From positions 1-64,000 of the forward strand of contig JBGUPL010000131.1 in the NCBI GenBank assembly GCA_045130275.1: 64,000 bases of DNA, written 5' to 3'. Position numbers and translations under genes: made by a program. The stretch is from F23-D06 sp045130275. Its GTDB lineage: Bacteria > Bacteroidota > Bacteroidia > Bacteroidales > WCHB1-69. This document shows, piece by piece, positions 26,277 to 34,837 of the stretch (within the stretch, counting starts at the first letter, position 1; each line of letters opens with the position of its first letter). Below the pieces are notes generated by a model. It worked only from the letters and a program-made list of their open reading frames with translations. It had not been told where the DNA came from and made no database searches.

Positions 26277-28358
26277 CTATCTCCCGTGCCCTAAATTTCG
26301 GTCGCCGGTATAGCTGAAAGGAATACCTCTTTCGGAGCAGAAAACCCGCCACCGTTCGATATAAAACGGGGTGTTGGAACCGTCCGCCACTACCGATTTG
26401 AACGGTAAAAAAGGCTCCAATTCTTCAGGTCCCATCCGCGGATTTTGGTGCAAAAGCAGACAGTCCACTGTCAATTGGTCGCTCTGCAGCACCGGTATCG
26501 CTTTCTGGCTTCGGGTGAGAATGTAATAGGTCTTGTCGCCAAAACGGATGAAATTGCCCCGCTTGCAAAGAAATGGCGCATCAAACGATATGGTGTCCAA
26601 AGGCACTATCAAACCTTTCAGGTGATGCCTTCGCGCATGATTCCGAATATTGTAATGATACAATTTGTCGTCGGGATTTCGGATGCTGTCGGAAAACCAT
26701 ACGGTTTGCCCATATGCAGAGAACTCCATCACACTGCACTTCCTGACATGGTAGGCAATAAAATCCGTCTCGCGACCCAACATCAACTTTTTCACAGCAA
26801 AGGAGCAGCAAAAGAGCGTGAACAGTATGCCCGTGCACCAAAAAACTTTCCGATCCCGATAATACAACAGATAGCAAATACAACCGATAACTCCATATAG
26901 CAGAAAAACTTGTATGATATGGAGATCAATGTTCTCCGTCACCGAACAGGGCAACTGCTCCACGAATACGATAATGCGGTTCATCATTCGGATTTCCCAC
27001 GTTAATAACCAGCTGAAATATCTGGTTATCAATGGAATAAATGATATCGGCAACAACGCGACACCCGTGATGATGACGACAAACGAAAGGGCAATCACAC
27101 TCAGATTGGAAAGCATGAAATAGTTGGGAAATTGGGCGAAATAGTAGATGGAAATAGGAGAAGTGCCCAGCTGCGCCGAAACCGAAACGGTCAGGAGTTC
27201 CCAAAAATAGTTGCCGACTTTTGTCCGGCATTGGTAAATGGAGGCCAGTTTCGGTTGGAAGAGCACAATGCCCGTCACAGCCAGATAGCTGAGCTGGAAC
27301 CCGACCTCAAACATCAACAACGGATTGATTACCAAAAGGATAAACATCGATGCGAAGAGACTGTGGAAAACATTCGTGTTTCGGAGCAGATGTTGTCCGA
27401 AAGCCACAAAGGTGAACATAGTGGCCGAACGGGTCACCGAAGGGGCGAGCCCCGTGATATGCGCATAAAGCCATATCACCGTCAAAACCAGCACTGTTTT
27501 CAGTATGCGGGAAAAACGCGATAAATCCAAAGGTTTCAATAAAAAACTGATAATCATAAAGATAATGCCAACGTGCATTCCTGAAACGCATAGGATATGG
27601 CTGACGCCCGCCGAAGAATAGGAGGCTCTCAAATCAGGGTCCAGCGTATCGTCATCGCCCAGCAGGATGGCTTTCAGCACGTCCAGCTCGTCACCACTCA
27701 TTCCTGCAGATATGTAAATGTCTGTCAAATGGTTACGGGCTTTTTGTGCCAAGAGTTTCAGCTGGTTTGCTGGATGGGATCCGACACGCACCCACGCACC
27801 GTCGCGAACGAAACCGGAGTAATAGATTCCACGACGACGCATATAAAGCTGGTTGTCAAAAGCATCGGGATTGTGCGACGGCTCGATACGGGAGAAGTCC
27901 GTATGCACGAAGAGCAAGTCTCCGTAGTCCAATTCCGCAGCCTCTTCTGATGGGTGCAGGTACAACAGAACCCTTTCTTTAGCAGGTTGTTTTGCATGCG
28001 TTTGCATCACCTCAGCCTCTACTTTGACGCTCCGTTCCCGGAGAGTGGGTTCCGCCATAACTCGCACCATCCAATTGTTTCCCGCCTCCATCTGATCCGA
28101 ATATCGGTGCGGATGAAAATGCCAGTCTGTCAGCGAGATACCCATCATCACGAAAGTGAGTATCATAAAAACGGTCTGCACAATACGCCAACGGTAAGCG
28201 TGAACAAGTGTGAGGGCGGCGGTCATCAGTAAAGATGCTACGGCGACCCAAAGCAGAAGCCTGCATACGGTGTCGGAGAAATCACCGAAATAGGCAATCA
28301 GTATGCCCAACGCATACGGGAAGAGCACTTTCACGATAGGATAGTTTTCTGTTTTCAT
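26277..28358 (-). CDS. comEC: ComEC/Rec2-family DNA uptake channel protein
   Basis: 693-residue inner-membrane protein. The N-terminal part has three to four membrane helices and an OB-like domain (DUF4131 region, about 60-190). The central competence domain contains the signature VSHILCVSGMHVGIIF near residue 250, followed by about eight further helices. The C-terminal ~170 residues are soluble but lack the HxHxDH metal motif of the beta-lactamase-like domain found in longer ComEC proteins, so this looks like the shorter Bacteroidota form. Proposed role: transport of single-stranded DNA into the cell; whether this organism is competent is unknown. Confidence 0.9.
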   Translation of the reverse strand: MKTENYPIVKVLFPYALGILIAYFGDFSDTVCRLLLWVAVASLLMTAALTLVHAYRWRIVQTVFMILTFVMMGISLTDWHFHPHRYSDQMEAGNNWMVRVMAEPTLRERSVKVEAEVMQTHAKQPAKERVLLYLHPSEEAAELDYGDLLFVHTDFSRIEPSHNPDAFDNQLYMRRRGIYYSGFVRDGAWVRVGSHPANQLKLLAQKARNHLTDIYISAGMSGDELDVLKAILLGDDDTLDPDLRASYSSAGVSHILCVSGMHVGIIFMIISFLLKPLDLSRFSRILKTVLVLTVIWLYAHITGLAPSVTRSATMFTFVAFGQHLLRNTNVFHSLFASMFILLVINPLLMFEVGFQLSYLAVTGIVLFQPKLASIYQCRTKVGNYFWELLTVSVSAQLGTSPISIYYFAQFPNYFMLSNLSVIALSFVVIITGVALLPISFIPLITRYFSWLLTWEIRMMNRIIVFVEQLPCSVTENIDLHIIQVFLLYGVIGCICYLLYYRDRKVFWCTGILFTLFCCSFAVKKLMLGRETDFIAYHVRKCSVMEFSAYGQTVWFSDSIRNPDDKLYHYNIRNHARRHHLKGLIVPLDTISFDAPFLCKRGNFIRFGDKTYYILTRSQKAIPVLQSDQLTVDCLLLHQNPRMGPEELEPFLPFKSVVADGSNTPFYIERWRVFCSERGIPFSYTGDRNLGHGR

Positions 28359-28637
28359 TGTTTAATTTTTTTATAATATATTGTTTCATAATATTTTAAT
28401 TCAAAAACAAATTGTTTTATGATATAATCGTTTTCATGGCGCGAATATAGTATTTTTTCAGTCACTACACCATCGCGGAGGAGGCGTAAAATTTTTTCCA
28501 CAACACAACATTAGCAGACGAAGGCTCCACCGTGAAACGCTTAGGGCAAGTCTGCTGCGAAAAGAAGACAATGTTCCGGAACAGGTCGAACGGGGATCTT
28601 CAAAATCCTCGTCGGCTGAGAAAGGGGTATAACAATG
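28359..28637. other. Intergenic region between comEC and rimM
   Basis: The comEC-proximal ~80 bases are very A/T-rich and probably contain its promoter, but no clear -7 box is visible. A GCAGAC / GTCTGC inverted repeat (28514-28555) could fold a 42-base hairpin. I recognise no known RNA and no credible gene here. Confidence 0.35.
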
Positions 28638-29165
28638 TTAGCGGGAAAGATACAACTCCACCAGCCCTTCGGGGGTGGAGACGTGCAGGATTTTGTTGTC
28701 ACGATCCACGTTGGTGACAAACTCTCCCGAGGCGGGAATGAGGATTTCCGAACCATCGTGATCGACCTGCATCAACGGGTTATTGGCCAACTCCATGAAA
28801 TCCTTGCAAGTACCAATTTCACCCAAACGGTCGTCAACCACCTTAAATCCGATCACTTCGTGGAAATAAAAACGGTTGCCGGTGAGTTTGGGCAGTCGGC
28901 TGAGAGGCAGATAGAGATCGGTCTGCACAAACTCACGCACGTTGTCCATATCCACATCCTGAAGTTTGACGACGAACTGGTTGTTCCCTCTAAACTGCAG
29001 GTCTTCAATCATATAGGGAAGCATCTCGCCATCTGTTTCGATAAACACGGCGTCGAGGTCGAGATAGCGTTCGCAATCATCAACATCAAAATAGGCACAC
29101 AACGCGCCTTTCAGACCGAAAGGTTTTGTTAGTGTGCCTAAGTAGTAAAAGTTTTTGTCTGCCAT
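28638..29165 (-). CDS. rimM: Ribosome maturation factor RimM
   Basis: Assembly factor for the head of the 30S subunit; binds S19. 175 residues, the normal length. The N-terminal RimM domain starts YYLGTLTKPFGLKGALCAYF, and the C-terminal PRC-barrel contains FHEVIGFKVVDDRLGEIG and ILIPASGEFVTNVDRDNKIL. It follows rpsP by 17 bases on the same strand, the classical rpsP-rimM order. The usual third gene, trmD, does not follow. Confidence 0.96.
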   Translation of the reverse strand: MADKNFYYLGTLTKPFGLKGALCAYFDVDDCERYLDLDAVFIETDGEMLPYMIEDLQFRGNNQFVVKLQDVDMDNVREFVQTDLYLPLSRLPKLTGNRFYFHEVIGFKVVDDRLGEIGTCKDFMELANNPLMQVDHDGSEILIPASGEFVTNVDRDNKILHVSTPEGLVELYLSR

Positions 29166-29182
29166 GATCTTGGCGGAAAAAA

Positions 29183-29752
29183 CTATTCGGCAGCCGGTTG
29201 TTCGGCTTCGGCAGCGGGAGCTTCCTCAGCTGCGGCCTCGGCGGCAGCGGCTTCAGCGGCTTCCTGGGCAGCCTTTGCCTGAGCGGCGGCGATTTCAGCA
29301 GCCTTGGCGGCCACTTTCGCGGAGATGGCTTCTTTCACTTTCGTTTCAGCGGCGAGACGCTCTTTCACGACTTTGCGTTTAGCCTCACGCTCTGCGTTCT
29401 CAATGTCTTTCAGTTTGGAGTTCTTCTCCTGCTTCCAGGCATCGAATCTGCGTTGAGCCTCGGTCTCGCTGAAAGCGCCCTTAGCCACACCGCCTTTGAG
29501 GTGTTTCATCAAATAGACACCTTCGCGTTTGAGAATCGCACGGGCCGTGTCAGAAGGAGCAGCACCTGCTTCCAGCCAATACAGCGCTCTGTCAAATTTG
29601 ATGTTGAGAGTTGCGGGATTGGTCAGGGGGTTGTAGGTACCCAGATCCTCGATGAATCGTCCGTCACGGGGTGCTCGACCATCCGCAATTACAAGGTGGT
29701 AGAAGGGTTGGTTCTTCTTACCGCGTCTTTGTAATCTGATTCTTGTTGCCAT
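29183..29752 (-). CDS. rpsP: Ribosomal protein S16 with alanine-rich C-terminal extension
   Basis: 30S subunit protein. The core (MATRIRLQRRGKKNQPFYH, VIADGRAPRDGRFIEDLGTY) occupies the first ~80 residues. The remaining ~110 residues are a charged helical segment (KDIENAEREAKRKVVKERLA) ending in an Ala/Glu-rich tail (QEAAEAAAAEAAAEEAPA). S16 is usually 80-90 residues; long tails of this type occur in Bacteroidota. A -7 box TATTTTTG (minus strand, 29795-29788) lies 35 bases upstream. Confidence 0.96.
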   Translation of the reverse strand: MATRIRLQRRGKKNQPFYHLVIADGRAPRDGRFIEDLGTYNPLTNPATLNIKFDRALYWLEAGAAPSDTARAILKREGVYLMKHLKGGVAKGAFSETEAQRRFDAWKQEKNSKLKDIENAEREAKRKVVKERLAAETKVKEAISAKVAAKAAEIAAAQAKAAQEAAEAAAAEAAAEEAPAAEAEQPAAE

Positions 29753-29805
29753 AAATACGTTTTTTTAAGGGTTAAAAAATTCGGCGGCAAAAATACACTT
29801 TTTTT

Positions 29806-30069
29806 CTATTCCACCTTAATCAAATCTTCACCAAGTGCAACAGATATTTTTGATAGCGTCCGAAGGGTGAAGTTGTGTGTCCCGCTAACCCACCGAGACA
29901 CCTCAGCCTCCGTTTTGCCTATACGAGACGCCCACTCCTTATGGGTTAGCTTTCGTTCATTCAAGATTTTCTCTATCTTGTCCGCGATTGCGAACGACCA
30001 ATCCACCTCTTTTTTGACATCTTCAGGAATCTCTTTTAATGCTTCCTGAAACATTTTTGTCGGGTTCAT
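29806..30069 (-). CDS. Xre-family antitoxin (HigA-like, copy 2)
   Basis: 87 residues. The helix-turn-helix includes LTHKEWASRIGKTEAEVSRW, followed by VSGTHNFTLRTLSKISVALG, closely matching the antitoxin at 16056-16358. The N-terminal helical segment (ALKEIPEDVKKEVDWSFAIA) is also shared. ATG 30069 overlaps the toxin stop (ATGA), so translation is coupled. Likely repressor of its own promoter around 30556-30592. Confidence 0.82.
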   Translation of the reverse strand: MNPTKMFQEALKEIPEDVKKEVDWSFAIADKIEKILNERKLTHKEWASRIGKTEAEVSRWVSGTHNFTLRTLSKISVALGEDLIKVE

Positions 30070-30542
30070 ATTGAAAACATTTGATTGTTAATACCTTCTA
30101 TCTCCGTTTCTGTCACAAAAAAAAGCCCTTCGTCAATACCTTTTTTAATTATTCCGTCGAATTTCTGCAGATCCATCACATATCCTGACAGTTCATCGCT
30201 TTCCTCATATGTTTTTGTACTTTTCGGTCCCCCGTTTCCTATAATTAATATTTGGTCTGATATGCGTAGGCAATAGAGTCGCAATCTCCCAGATTCCACA
30301 GGAATGGCGCATACGTGATCATTTAGTTTCCCTTCTGGCCTGAAATATCTTTCTTTCGCTCCGTTTTGTGCCATTTTTGAAAGTGCATATATGATAATTT
30401 GATAGTCTCTTTTCAGTTGGGCATTGTCTTTAAATTTCTTTATAAATTTCTCAAATTCAGAGAGTTCGTCTCCGATAAATTGAAGTGTGTACATGGTAAC
30501 CACACCTTCGTTGTCAATCTTTTTAATCTCTATGGTTTTCAT
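30066..30542 (-). CDS. Probable toxin of a HigB/RelE-like type II pair (copy 2)
   Basis: 158 residues from ATG 30542 (MKTIEIKKIDNEG). It is a clear homologue of the gene at 15563-16045: both show F.G(D/E)EL(S/T)EFE, GA..R.FR.EG.L.D.V.A.P, LRLY.L, and ILI.GNGG.K.T.TY.E in the same order. Gp49/HigB-like RNase activity is inferred from this core and the adjacent Xre gene. Together the copies show that this pair type is recurrent in the genome. It lies between ribosomal and nuclease genes with its own promoter. Confidence 0.6.
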   Translation of the reverse strand: MKTIEIKKIDNEGVVTMYTLQFIGDELSEFEKFIKKFKDNAQLKRDYQIIIYALSKMAQNGAKERYFRPEGKLNDHVCAIPVESGRLRLYCLRISDQILIIGNGGPKSTKTYEESDELSGYVMDLQKFDGIIKKGIDEGLFFVTETEIEGINNQMFSI

Positions 30543-30555
30543 TTTTAATAGGTTG

Positions 30556-30592
30556 CAAAAATAATAAATTTGTCGAATATTTGCATATATGC
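30556..30592 (-). promoter_or_regulatory. Promoter and possible operator of toxin-antitoxin pair 2
   Basis: The minus-strand -7 box TATTTTTG (30563-30556) lies 13 bases before the toxin start and is followed by CAAC, almost as in pair 1. The palindrome GCATATATGC (30583-30592) lies just upstream and may bind the antitoxin. The palindromes of the two pairs differ, so cross-regulation is not implied. Confidence 0.45.
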
Positions 30593-30607
30593 TAATTTTT
30601 TTCGGTG

Positions 30608-31633
30608 TCATCCATCACGGAACATCACATACACCGGCAGATGGTCAGCGAAGCCTCCGATGTAGCGCGGGCCGAGGAAGGTTCTAAAGTTCTTTTTTCC
30701 GCCGTATTTCTCGTCGTCCACCAAAAGAAAGTCCGCATCGAAAATTTCCGCGCCACCAACCTGCCGCACACCTGCAGTGTCGGTCAGCCAAGCGTCGGAC
30801 ACGATGAATTGGTCCAGGCATCCCCAGAAGTCCTCATGCTTGTGAGAGCCGCGCAGACTTTGTCGCGCCAGCGGCAACATGAGGTTGTAGAGCGTATCTC
30901 GCGGCAGCCGGCGACCGAATTCACGCGCACGCAAATGATCCGTCATGCTCTCGTCGGTGGCATAATCGTTGAAGTCGCCGGTGATCAGAATTTTGGCGTA
31001 GTGGTCGCGGTCCATCAACGAATCCACGTGCCGCCGCACCACCGTGGCGTACTCGTTTCGCTTGGGCACGGTGGCTGCATACCCACCATAACGGGAAGTC
31101 CAGTGGTTGACAAACAGGTGCAGCGAGTCTCCCGAAGGGAACTGCACCACGGCGTACAAGACATCGCGATTGCGGGCGAAAGTGTCGAATGAAAACACCA
31201 CAGGGATTTTCCTGCTGCGCAATATCCGCACGCAACTGTCACGGTATAGCAAGGCCACATCCACGCCGCGGCGGTCCGGGGAGTCATAGTGCACATACCT
31301 GTACCCGAATTTCCGCAGCGGCGAGTTGTAGCATAAATCTTTCAGCACTCTCTCGTTCTCAATCTCCGCCAAACCTACAAGCCACGGCGGGTCACCCATC
31401 CCCGCCGCCAATATAACCTTCACAATCATAGAAATCTTCCGGTAATATTTCTTGTAGGTCCAATGGTAACTGCCTGTCGGAGTGAAATCTTCATCGGCCG
31501 TCAGACTGTCGTCCGATGGATGAAACAGATTCTCCACATTGTAAAACATAATTCGATGAACGGTGTCCAACGGTTGGGCAACACCGTACATACAAACTAT
31601 TATGCCGCATATCAAAAAGAACAAATGCTTCAT
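30608..31633 (-). CDS. Secreted endonuclease/exonuclease/phosphatase-family protein
   Basis: 341 residues from ATG 31633 with a signal peptide (FFLICGIIVCMYGVAQP). All EEP-family landmarks are present: FYNVENLF near the mature N-terminus, the metal-binding Glu in VGLAEIENERVL, YDSPDRRGVDVALLYR, VNHWTSRYGG, ITGDFNDY and the final catalytic pair in CLDQF and ADHLPVY. Substrate could be DNA/RNA, a sugar phosphate or a lipid; the family does not decide. A -7 box TATTTTTG (minus, 31662-31655) lies 22 bases upstream. It lies just behind toxin-antitoxin pair 2 but transcribes independently. Confidence 0.88.
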   Translation of the reverse strand: MKHLFFLICGIIVCMYGVAQPLDTVHRIMFYNVENLFHPSDDSLTADEDFTPTGSYHWTYKKYYRKISMIVKVILAAGMGDPPWLVGLAEIENERVLKDLCYNSPLRKFGYRYVHYDSPDRRGVDVALLYRDSCVRILRSRKIPVVFSFDTFARNRDVLYAVVQFPSGDSLHLFVNHWTSRYGGYAATVPKRNEYATVVRRHVDSLMDRDHYAKILITGDFNDYATDESMTDHLRAREFGRRLPRDTLYNLMLPLARQSLRGSHKHEDFWGCLDQFIVSDAWLTDTAGVRQVGGAEIFDADFLLVDDEKYGGKKNFRTFLGPRYIGGFADHLPVYVMFRDG

Positions 31634-31825
31634 TTCGTCTTCATTTTGTTGCGACAAAAATACATCAAAATCCCACTAAAATCAAGGGTTTTTGATTTTA
31701 TTTTGTATCAATCTGGGTATAAAACAATTAAATCGGCAAAATTACAATTACTTAACTATAATTTTGCGATTAATTGTTAAAAATCAGGCGCGTTTTGGAA
31801 GAAAATCGGAAAAATGATGAACGCA

Positions 31826-32791
31826 TCACCGTGTGAAGGGATGGTTTTCGCAGGGAAGCGCCGCCAAAGGGTGATACTCGCCTTTCAGACCGACCGGTTT
31901 TGCATTACGAATATCATAAACAATCTGAATGCACGGGCGCACCTCATCCAGCCCGAAGCCTTTTCCGTCCAGAATACGACGATAACTTTCCGTATGCAAA
32001 TCCGTGAAACCGTCACTGAATTCGAAAGGTTCGCCATTGATTACTATTTGCCGGAGGGTGGATTTACCACTTTCCAAAACTTCTGCAGGCAACGTTTTCC
32101 TATTGATACTCAGGAAATAGCGAACTCTGGCTTTGTCAAACCGTATAAAGCCCGCAACTCTGTCGTGAGTGGCAATGTGCACGACACTTTCCTGCACCTT
32201 GCCAAAAATATAGCACAACATGTCGTAAAAATGGATGCCAATGTTGGTGGCGATGCCTCCACTTTTACTTTCCGCACCTTTCCAACTGGTGTAATACCAA
32301 TAACCACGAGAGGTGATATAGGTCAAATCGACATCGTAAACCACATCCTTCGGTGCCTCGTCCACTTTCTTTTTCAACGCAATAATGGAGGGATGAAGTC
32401 GTAGCTGCAGAATGTTATAAACTTTCTTACCTGTTTCATTTTCAACATTTTGCAAGACGTCAACATTCCATGGATTCAACACCAACGGCTTCTCGCAAAT
32501 CACATCCGTACCCAATCGCAGGGCGTAACGAGTATGGGCATCATGCAAATAATTTGGCGTACAAACCGAAATGATGTCCAGTTGGTTGGGCGTATGCTTG
32601 AGTTTGGAGACATGACGGTCAAAGAGCTCCATTTCCGTGAAAAAAGCGGCCTCGGGAAAATAATTGTCTATAATACCAACACTATCCGACTTATCGTAAG
32701 CAGCAACCATCTGGTTACCAGTCTCTTTAATAGCCTTCAAATGTCTCGGTGCCACATAACCGCCTACTCCGAAAATGGCAAAATTCTTCAT
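31826..32791 (-). CDS. wbpB: UDP-N-acetylglucosaminuronate 3-dehydrogenase (Gfo/Idh/MocA family, WbpB/WlbA-like)
   Basis: NAD-dependent oxidoreductase of 321 residues. It oxidises C3 of UDP-GlcNAc uronic acid to the ketone that WbpE aminates. The Rossmann start NFAIFGVGGYVAPRHLKAI matches the WlbA/WbpB group closely (the GGYVAPRHL form is distinctive), the catalytic lysine is in ICEKPLVL, and the C-terminal half has the usual Gfo/Idh/MocA sheet (TSWKGAESKSGGIATNIGIH). ATG 32791 is preferred to an upstream start that would include the -7 box TACTTTTG (minus, 32824-32817). Its partner genes lie at 1518-3220. Confidence 0.88.
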   Translation of the reverse strand: MKNFAIFGVGGYVAPRHLKAIKETGNQMVAAYDKSDSVGIIDNYFPEAAFFTEMELFDRHVSKLKHTPNQLDIISVCTPNYLHDAHTRYALRLGTDVICEKPLVLNPWNVDVLQNVENETGKKVYNILQLRLHPSIIALKKKVDEAPKDVVYDVDLTYITSRGYWYYTSWKGAESKSGGIATNIGIHFYDMLCYIFGKVQESVVHIATHDRVAGFIRFDKARVRYFLSINRKTLPAEVLESGKSTLRQIVINGEPFEFSDGFTDLHTESYRRILDGKGFGLDEVRPCIQIVYDIRNAKPVGLKGEYHPLAALPCENHPFTR

Positions 32792-32816
32792 ATTTTTCCT
32801 GATCTGAAATAAATTG

Positions 32817-32881
32817 CAAAAGTACATTTTTTATGTTGAGACGCAATGCAGTGCACCTCTAATGAAAATTTTATATTTTTG
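32817..32881. promoter_or_regulatory. Divergent promoters of wbpB (-) and mntP (+)
   Basis: Minus strand TACTTTTG (32824-32817) precedes wbpB by 25 bases. Plus strand TATTTTTG (32874-32881) precedes the mntP ATG by 11 bases. I see no riboswitch between them. Confidence 0.6.
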
Positions 32882-32892
32882 CACCCTCAAAT

Positions 32893-33453
32893 ATGGGCTG
32901 GTTAGAATTACTGTTATTGTCATTAAGTCTGGCAATGGATTGCTTTGCCATCAGCTGTGTTGTAGGAATGCTGCAACCATCGCTGAGGCCGTCCTATGTA
33001 CTGAGGTTTTCGGCAGCATTCGGCATTTTTCAAGGTGGAATGCCACTGCTTGGCTGGCTGCTTGGCGAGTCTCTCCTAGGTCCGCTTGAAAAAGTGGGGC
33101 CTTTCATCGCTTTCGGCATTTTGGCGTTCATCGGCGGAAAAATGCTGATAGAAAGTTTCAGGAAAACCGAAGACGAACTCCCGAAACATCTGGATGTCAC
33201 AAAGTGGAAATATGTTCTGTTGCTGGCCATAGCCACCAGCATCGACGCGCTGGCCGTAGGCTTCAGCTTTGCCATGATCCAAGAAGAACACATTGTCCGA
33301 GCTTTCCTGACCATCGGCATCACCTCTTTTGTCGTGTCATATCTGGCTTACACCTTCGTCCGAAGACTCTCTAATCCTAAAATCGGCCGTTATGCGGAAA
33401 CTGTCGGCGGCATCGTGCTGATTCTCATCGGATTGAAAATTCTGCTTTGGTAA
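32893..33453 (+). CDS. mntP: Manganese efflux pump MntP
   Basis: Inner-membrane exporter that protects against excess Mn2+. 186 residues with six membrane helices. The two half repeats carry the conserved acidic motifs LSLAMDCFAISCVVGM in helix 1 and ATSIDALAVGFSFAM in helix 4, which supply the metal-binding aspartates. Length and spacing are typical of the family (DUF204). It is separated from the next gene by a promoter at 33468-33475. Confidence 0.93.
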   Translation: MGWLELLLLSLSLAMDCFAISCVVGMLQPSLRPSYVLRFSAAFGIFQGGMPLLGWLLGESLLGPLEKVGPFIAFGILAFIGGKMLIESFRKTEDELPKHLDVTKWKYVLLLAIATSIDALAVGFSFAMIQEEHIVRAFLTIGITSFVVSYLAYTFVRRLSNPKIGRYAETVGGIVLILIGLKILLW

Positions 33454-33488
33454 ATTCAGAAATTTTGTAATTTTGCCAAAAATTTCTT

Positions 33489-33878
33489 ATGCGTAAGTTT
33501 TTGACCATACTATTGTTCTCCCTTTCCTATGGGATCGTTCTGGCCCAAAGCAATGTGAACTACATCATTGAGCCGGGCATCACACGAATCCAGGAGGATT
33601 ATGTGAACAATTGGCGTAAATTAGGCGAAATGAATGGTTACCGCATCCAAATTGCCGCCTATACAGGTGTGAATTCCAAATCGCAAGCGGAAATCGCAAG
33701 GAACACGTTCAACAATCTGTTTCCATACACGAAAGCCTACGTCATCTACAATGAACCTTACTTCAAAGTACGTGTCGGCAATTATTTTACCCGCCTCCAG
33801 GCATATAAAGATCTTGAAGACATCAAACTGACCTATCCCAGCGCGTATATTGTCCCCGACAAGATCAATTATCGATAA
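33489..33878 (+). CDS. Exported SPOR-domain protein
   Basis: 129 residues with a signal peptide (LTILLFSLSYGIVLA). The mature protein is almost entirely one SPOR domain (YRIQIAAYTGVNSKSQAEIA, YNEPYFKVRVGNYFTRLQAY), a fold that binds denuded glycan strands at division sites. No membrane anchor is present, so it is probably periplasmic or outer-membrane associated. A -7 box TAATTTTG lies at 33468-33475. Confidence 0.85.
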   Translation: MRKFLTILLFSLSYGIVLAQSNVNYIIEPGITRIQEDYVNNWRKLGEMNGYRIQIAAYTGVNSKSQAEIARNTFNNLFPYTKAYVIYNEPYFKVRVGNYFTRLQAYKDLEDIKLTYPSAYIVPDKINYR

Positions 33879-33922
33879 TATTTAATTATGTACAAGAGAT
33901 GATAATGGGAAAGTATCCTGCT

Positions 33923-34798
33923 CTACATTCTACTTTCTGCATTCTTCATTCTTAATTTGTAAATGTCCAGCACATTCTGCATAAGCATGGCGATGGTCAT
34001 GGGACCGACACCGCCGGGCACAGGCGTGCACGCCCTAAGCCGTTTTTCCAATTCAGGACGGGTTTCTTCGCTGTAAACATCGCCCTGTAGTTTGCCGTTC
34101 ACGCGGTTCATAGCCACGTCAATAAGGACGGCCCCCTGTTTGAAATCGTAAGGTTGGAGCAGATTCGGACAACCGACAGCGGTGATGACAATGTCGCCGA
34201 GGTGCGCGATTTCAGACAAATTTTTGGTGCGGGAGTGGCACAGCGTGACGGTGGCATTGCTGTGAATCAGCAGCTGCGCGGTAGGTTCTCCGACCAACTG
34301 ACTTCGCCCTATCATCACCACATGTTCACCGGAAACTTCGATGCCGTTGGTTTCCAACAAGGTGAGAATACCTTTCGGCGTGCAGGGCATCACGTAGGGC
34401 TCGCCCAAATGCAGCAACCCGACGTTCATCAGGTGCAGTCCGTCGGCATCTTTGCGGTAATCGATGAAATCGAGCACACGCGCGGAATTGTAATGATCGG
34501 GCAAGGGCAGCTGTATGAGGATGGCATCAACCTCTTCGTTGCGGTTGCATTCGTCAATCATCACCATCAGCTCACTTTCTGACGTAGTATCGGGCAGAAG
34601 GTGCAATCGGCAGTCCATGCCCAACGAGCGGCAAGTCTTATCCTTGCTGTGGACATAGGAGAGGCTGTCAGGCCGTTCACCCACGAGGAAGATGTCCAAC
34701 CGGGGGACACGCATCCCTTTTTCCCGGATTCCAGCCACCTCTGCAGCTATTTTTTCCTTCACTTGCTGTGCACATATTTTTCCGTCAATGATTCTCAT
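33923..34798 (-). CDS. folD: Bifunctional methylenetetrahydrofolate dehydrogenase / methenyltetrahydrofolate cyclohydrolase
   Basis: Cytoplasmic enzyme interconverting 5,10-methylene- and 10-formyl-tetrahydrofolate with NADP+. 291 residues. The catalytic tyrosine and lysine are in SYVHSKDKTC, substrate-binding QLPLPDH and KDADGLHLMNVG follow, the nucleotide-binding loop is MIGRSQLVGEPTA, and VPGGVGPMTIAMLMQN near the C-terminus is the second family signature. The final ~9 residues are encoded by a heptamer array and are not expected to matter for function. A large heptamer array lies upstream (34838-35005). Confidence 0.97.
   Translation of the reverse strand: MRIIDGKICAQQVKEKIAAEVAGIREKGMRVPRLDIFLVGERPDSLSYVHSKDKTCRSLGMDCRLHLLPDTTSESELMVMIDECNRNEEVDAILIQLPLPDHYNSARVLDFIDYRKDADGLHLMNVGLLHLGEPYVMPCTPKGILTLLETNGIEVSGEHVVMIGRSQLVGEPTAQLLIHSNATVTLCHSRTKNLSEIAHLGDIVITAVGCPNLLQPYDFKQGAVLIDVAMNRVNGKLQGDVYSEETRPELEKRLRACTPVPGGVGPMTIAMLMQNVLDIYKLRMKNAESRM
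33926..33953. repeat. Heptamer array, CATTCTN family (4 units), inside the 3' end of folD
   Basis: Units CATTCTA, CTTTCTG, CATTCTT, CATTCTT in phase, directly next to the folD stop codon (33923-33925). They encode the last residues of folD (RMKNAESRM), so the array has replaced or extended the original end of the gene. Confidence 0.6.
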
Positions 34799-34837
34799 AA
34801 TTTTTATTTTGGATTGTTCGTGTCTTTGTCCATATCA

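Noticed and set aside
28532..28717. Small plus-strand frame in the comEC-rimM gap
   Set aside because: Half of it is antisense to rimM, and it is Arg/Lys/Cys-rich with no start context or homology that I can see.
31634..31825. Possible small gene or RNA in the gap between the EEP gene and wbpB
   Set aside because: A/T-rich; a TAATTTTG box occurs on the plus strand, but nothing coding follows.
32824..32892. Manganese riboswitch (yybP-ykoY) ahead of mntP
   Set aside because: The leader is only about 10 bases after the -7 box, too short for the aptamer.
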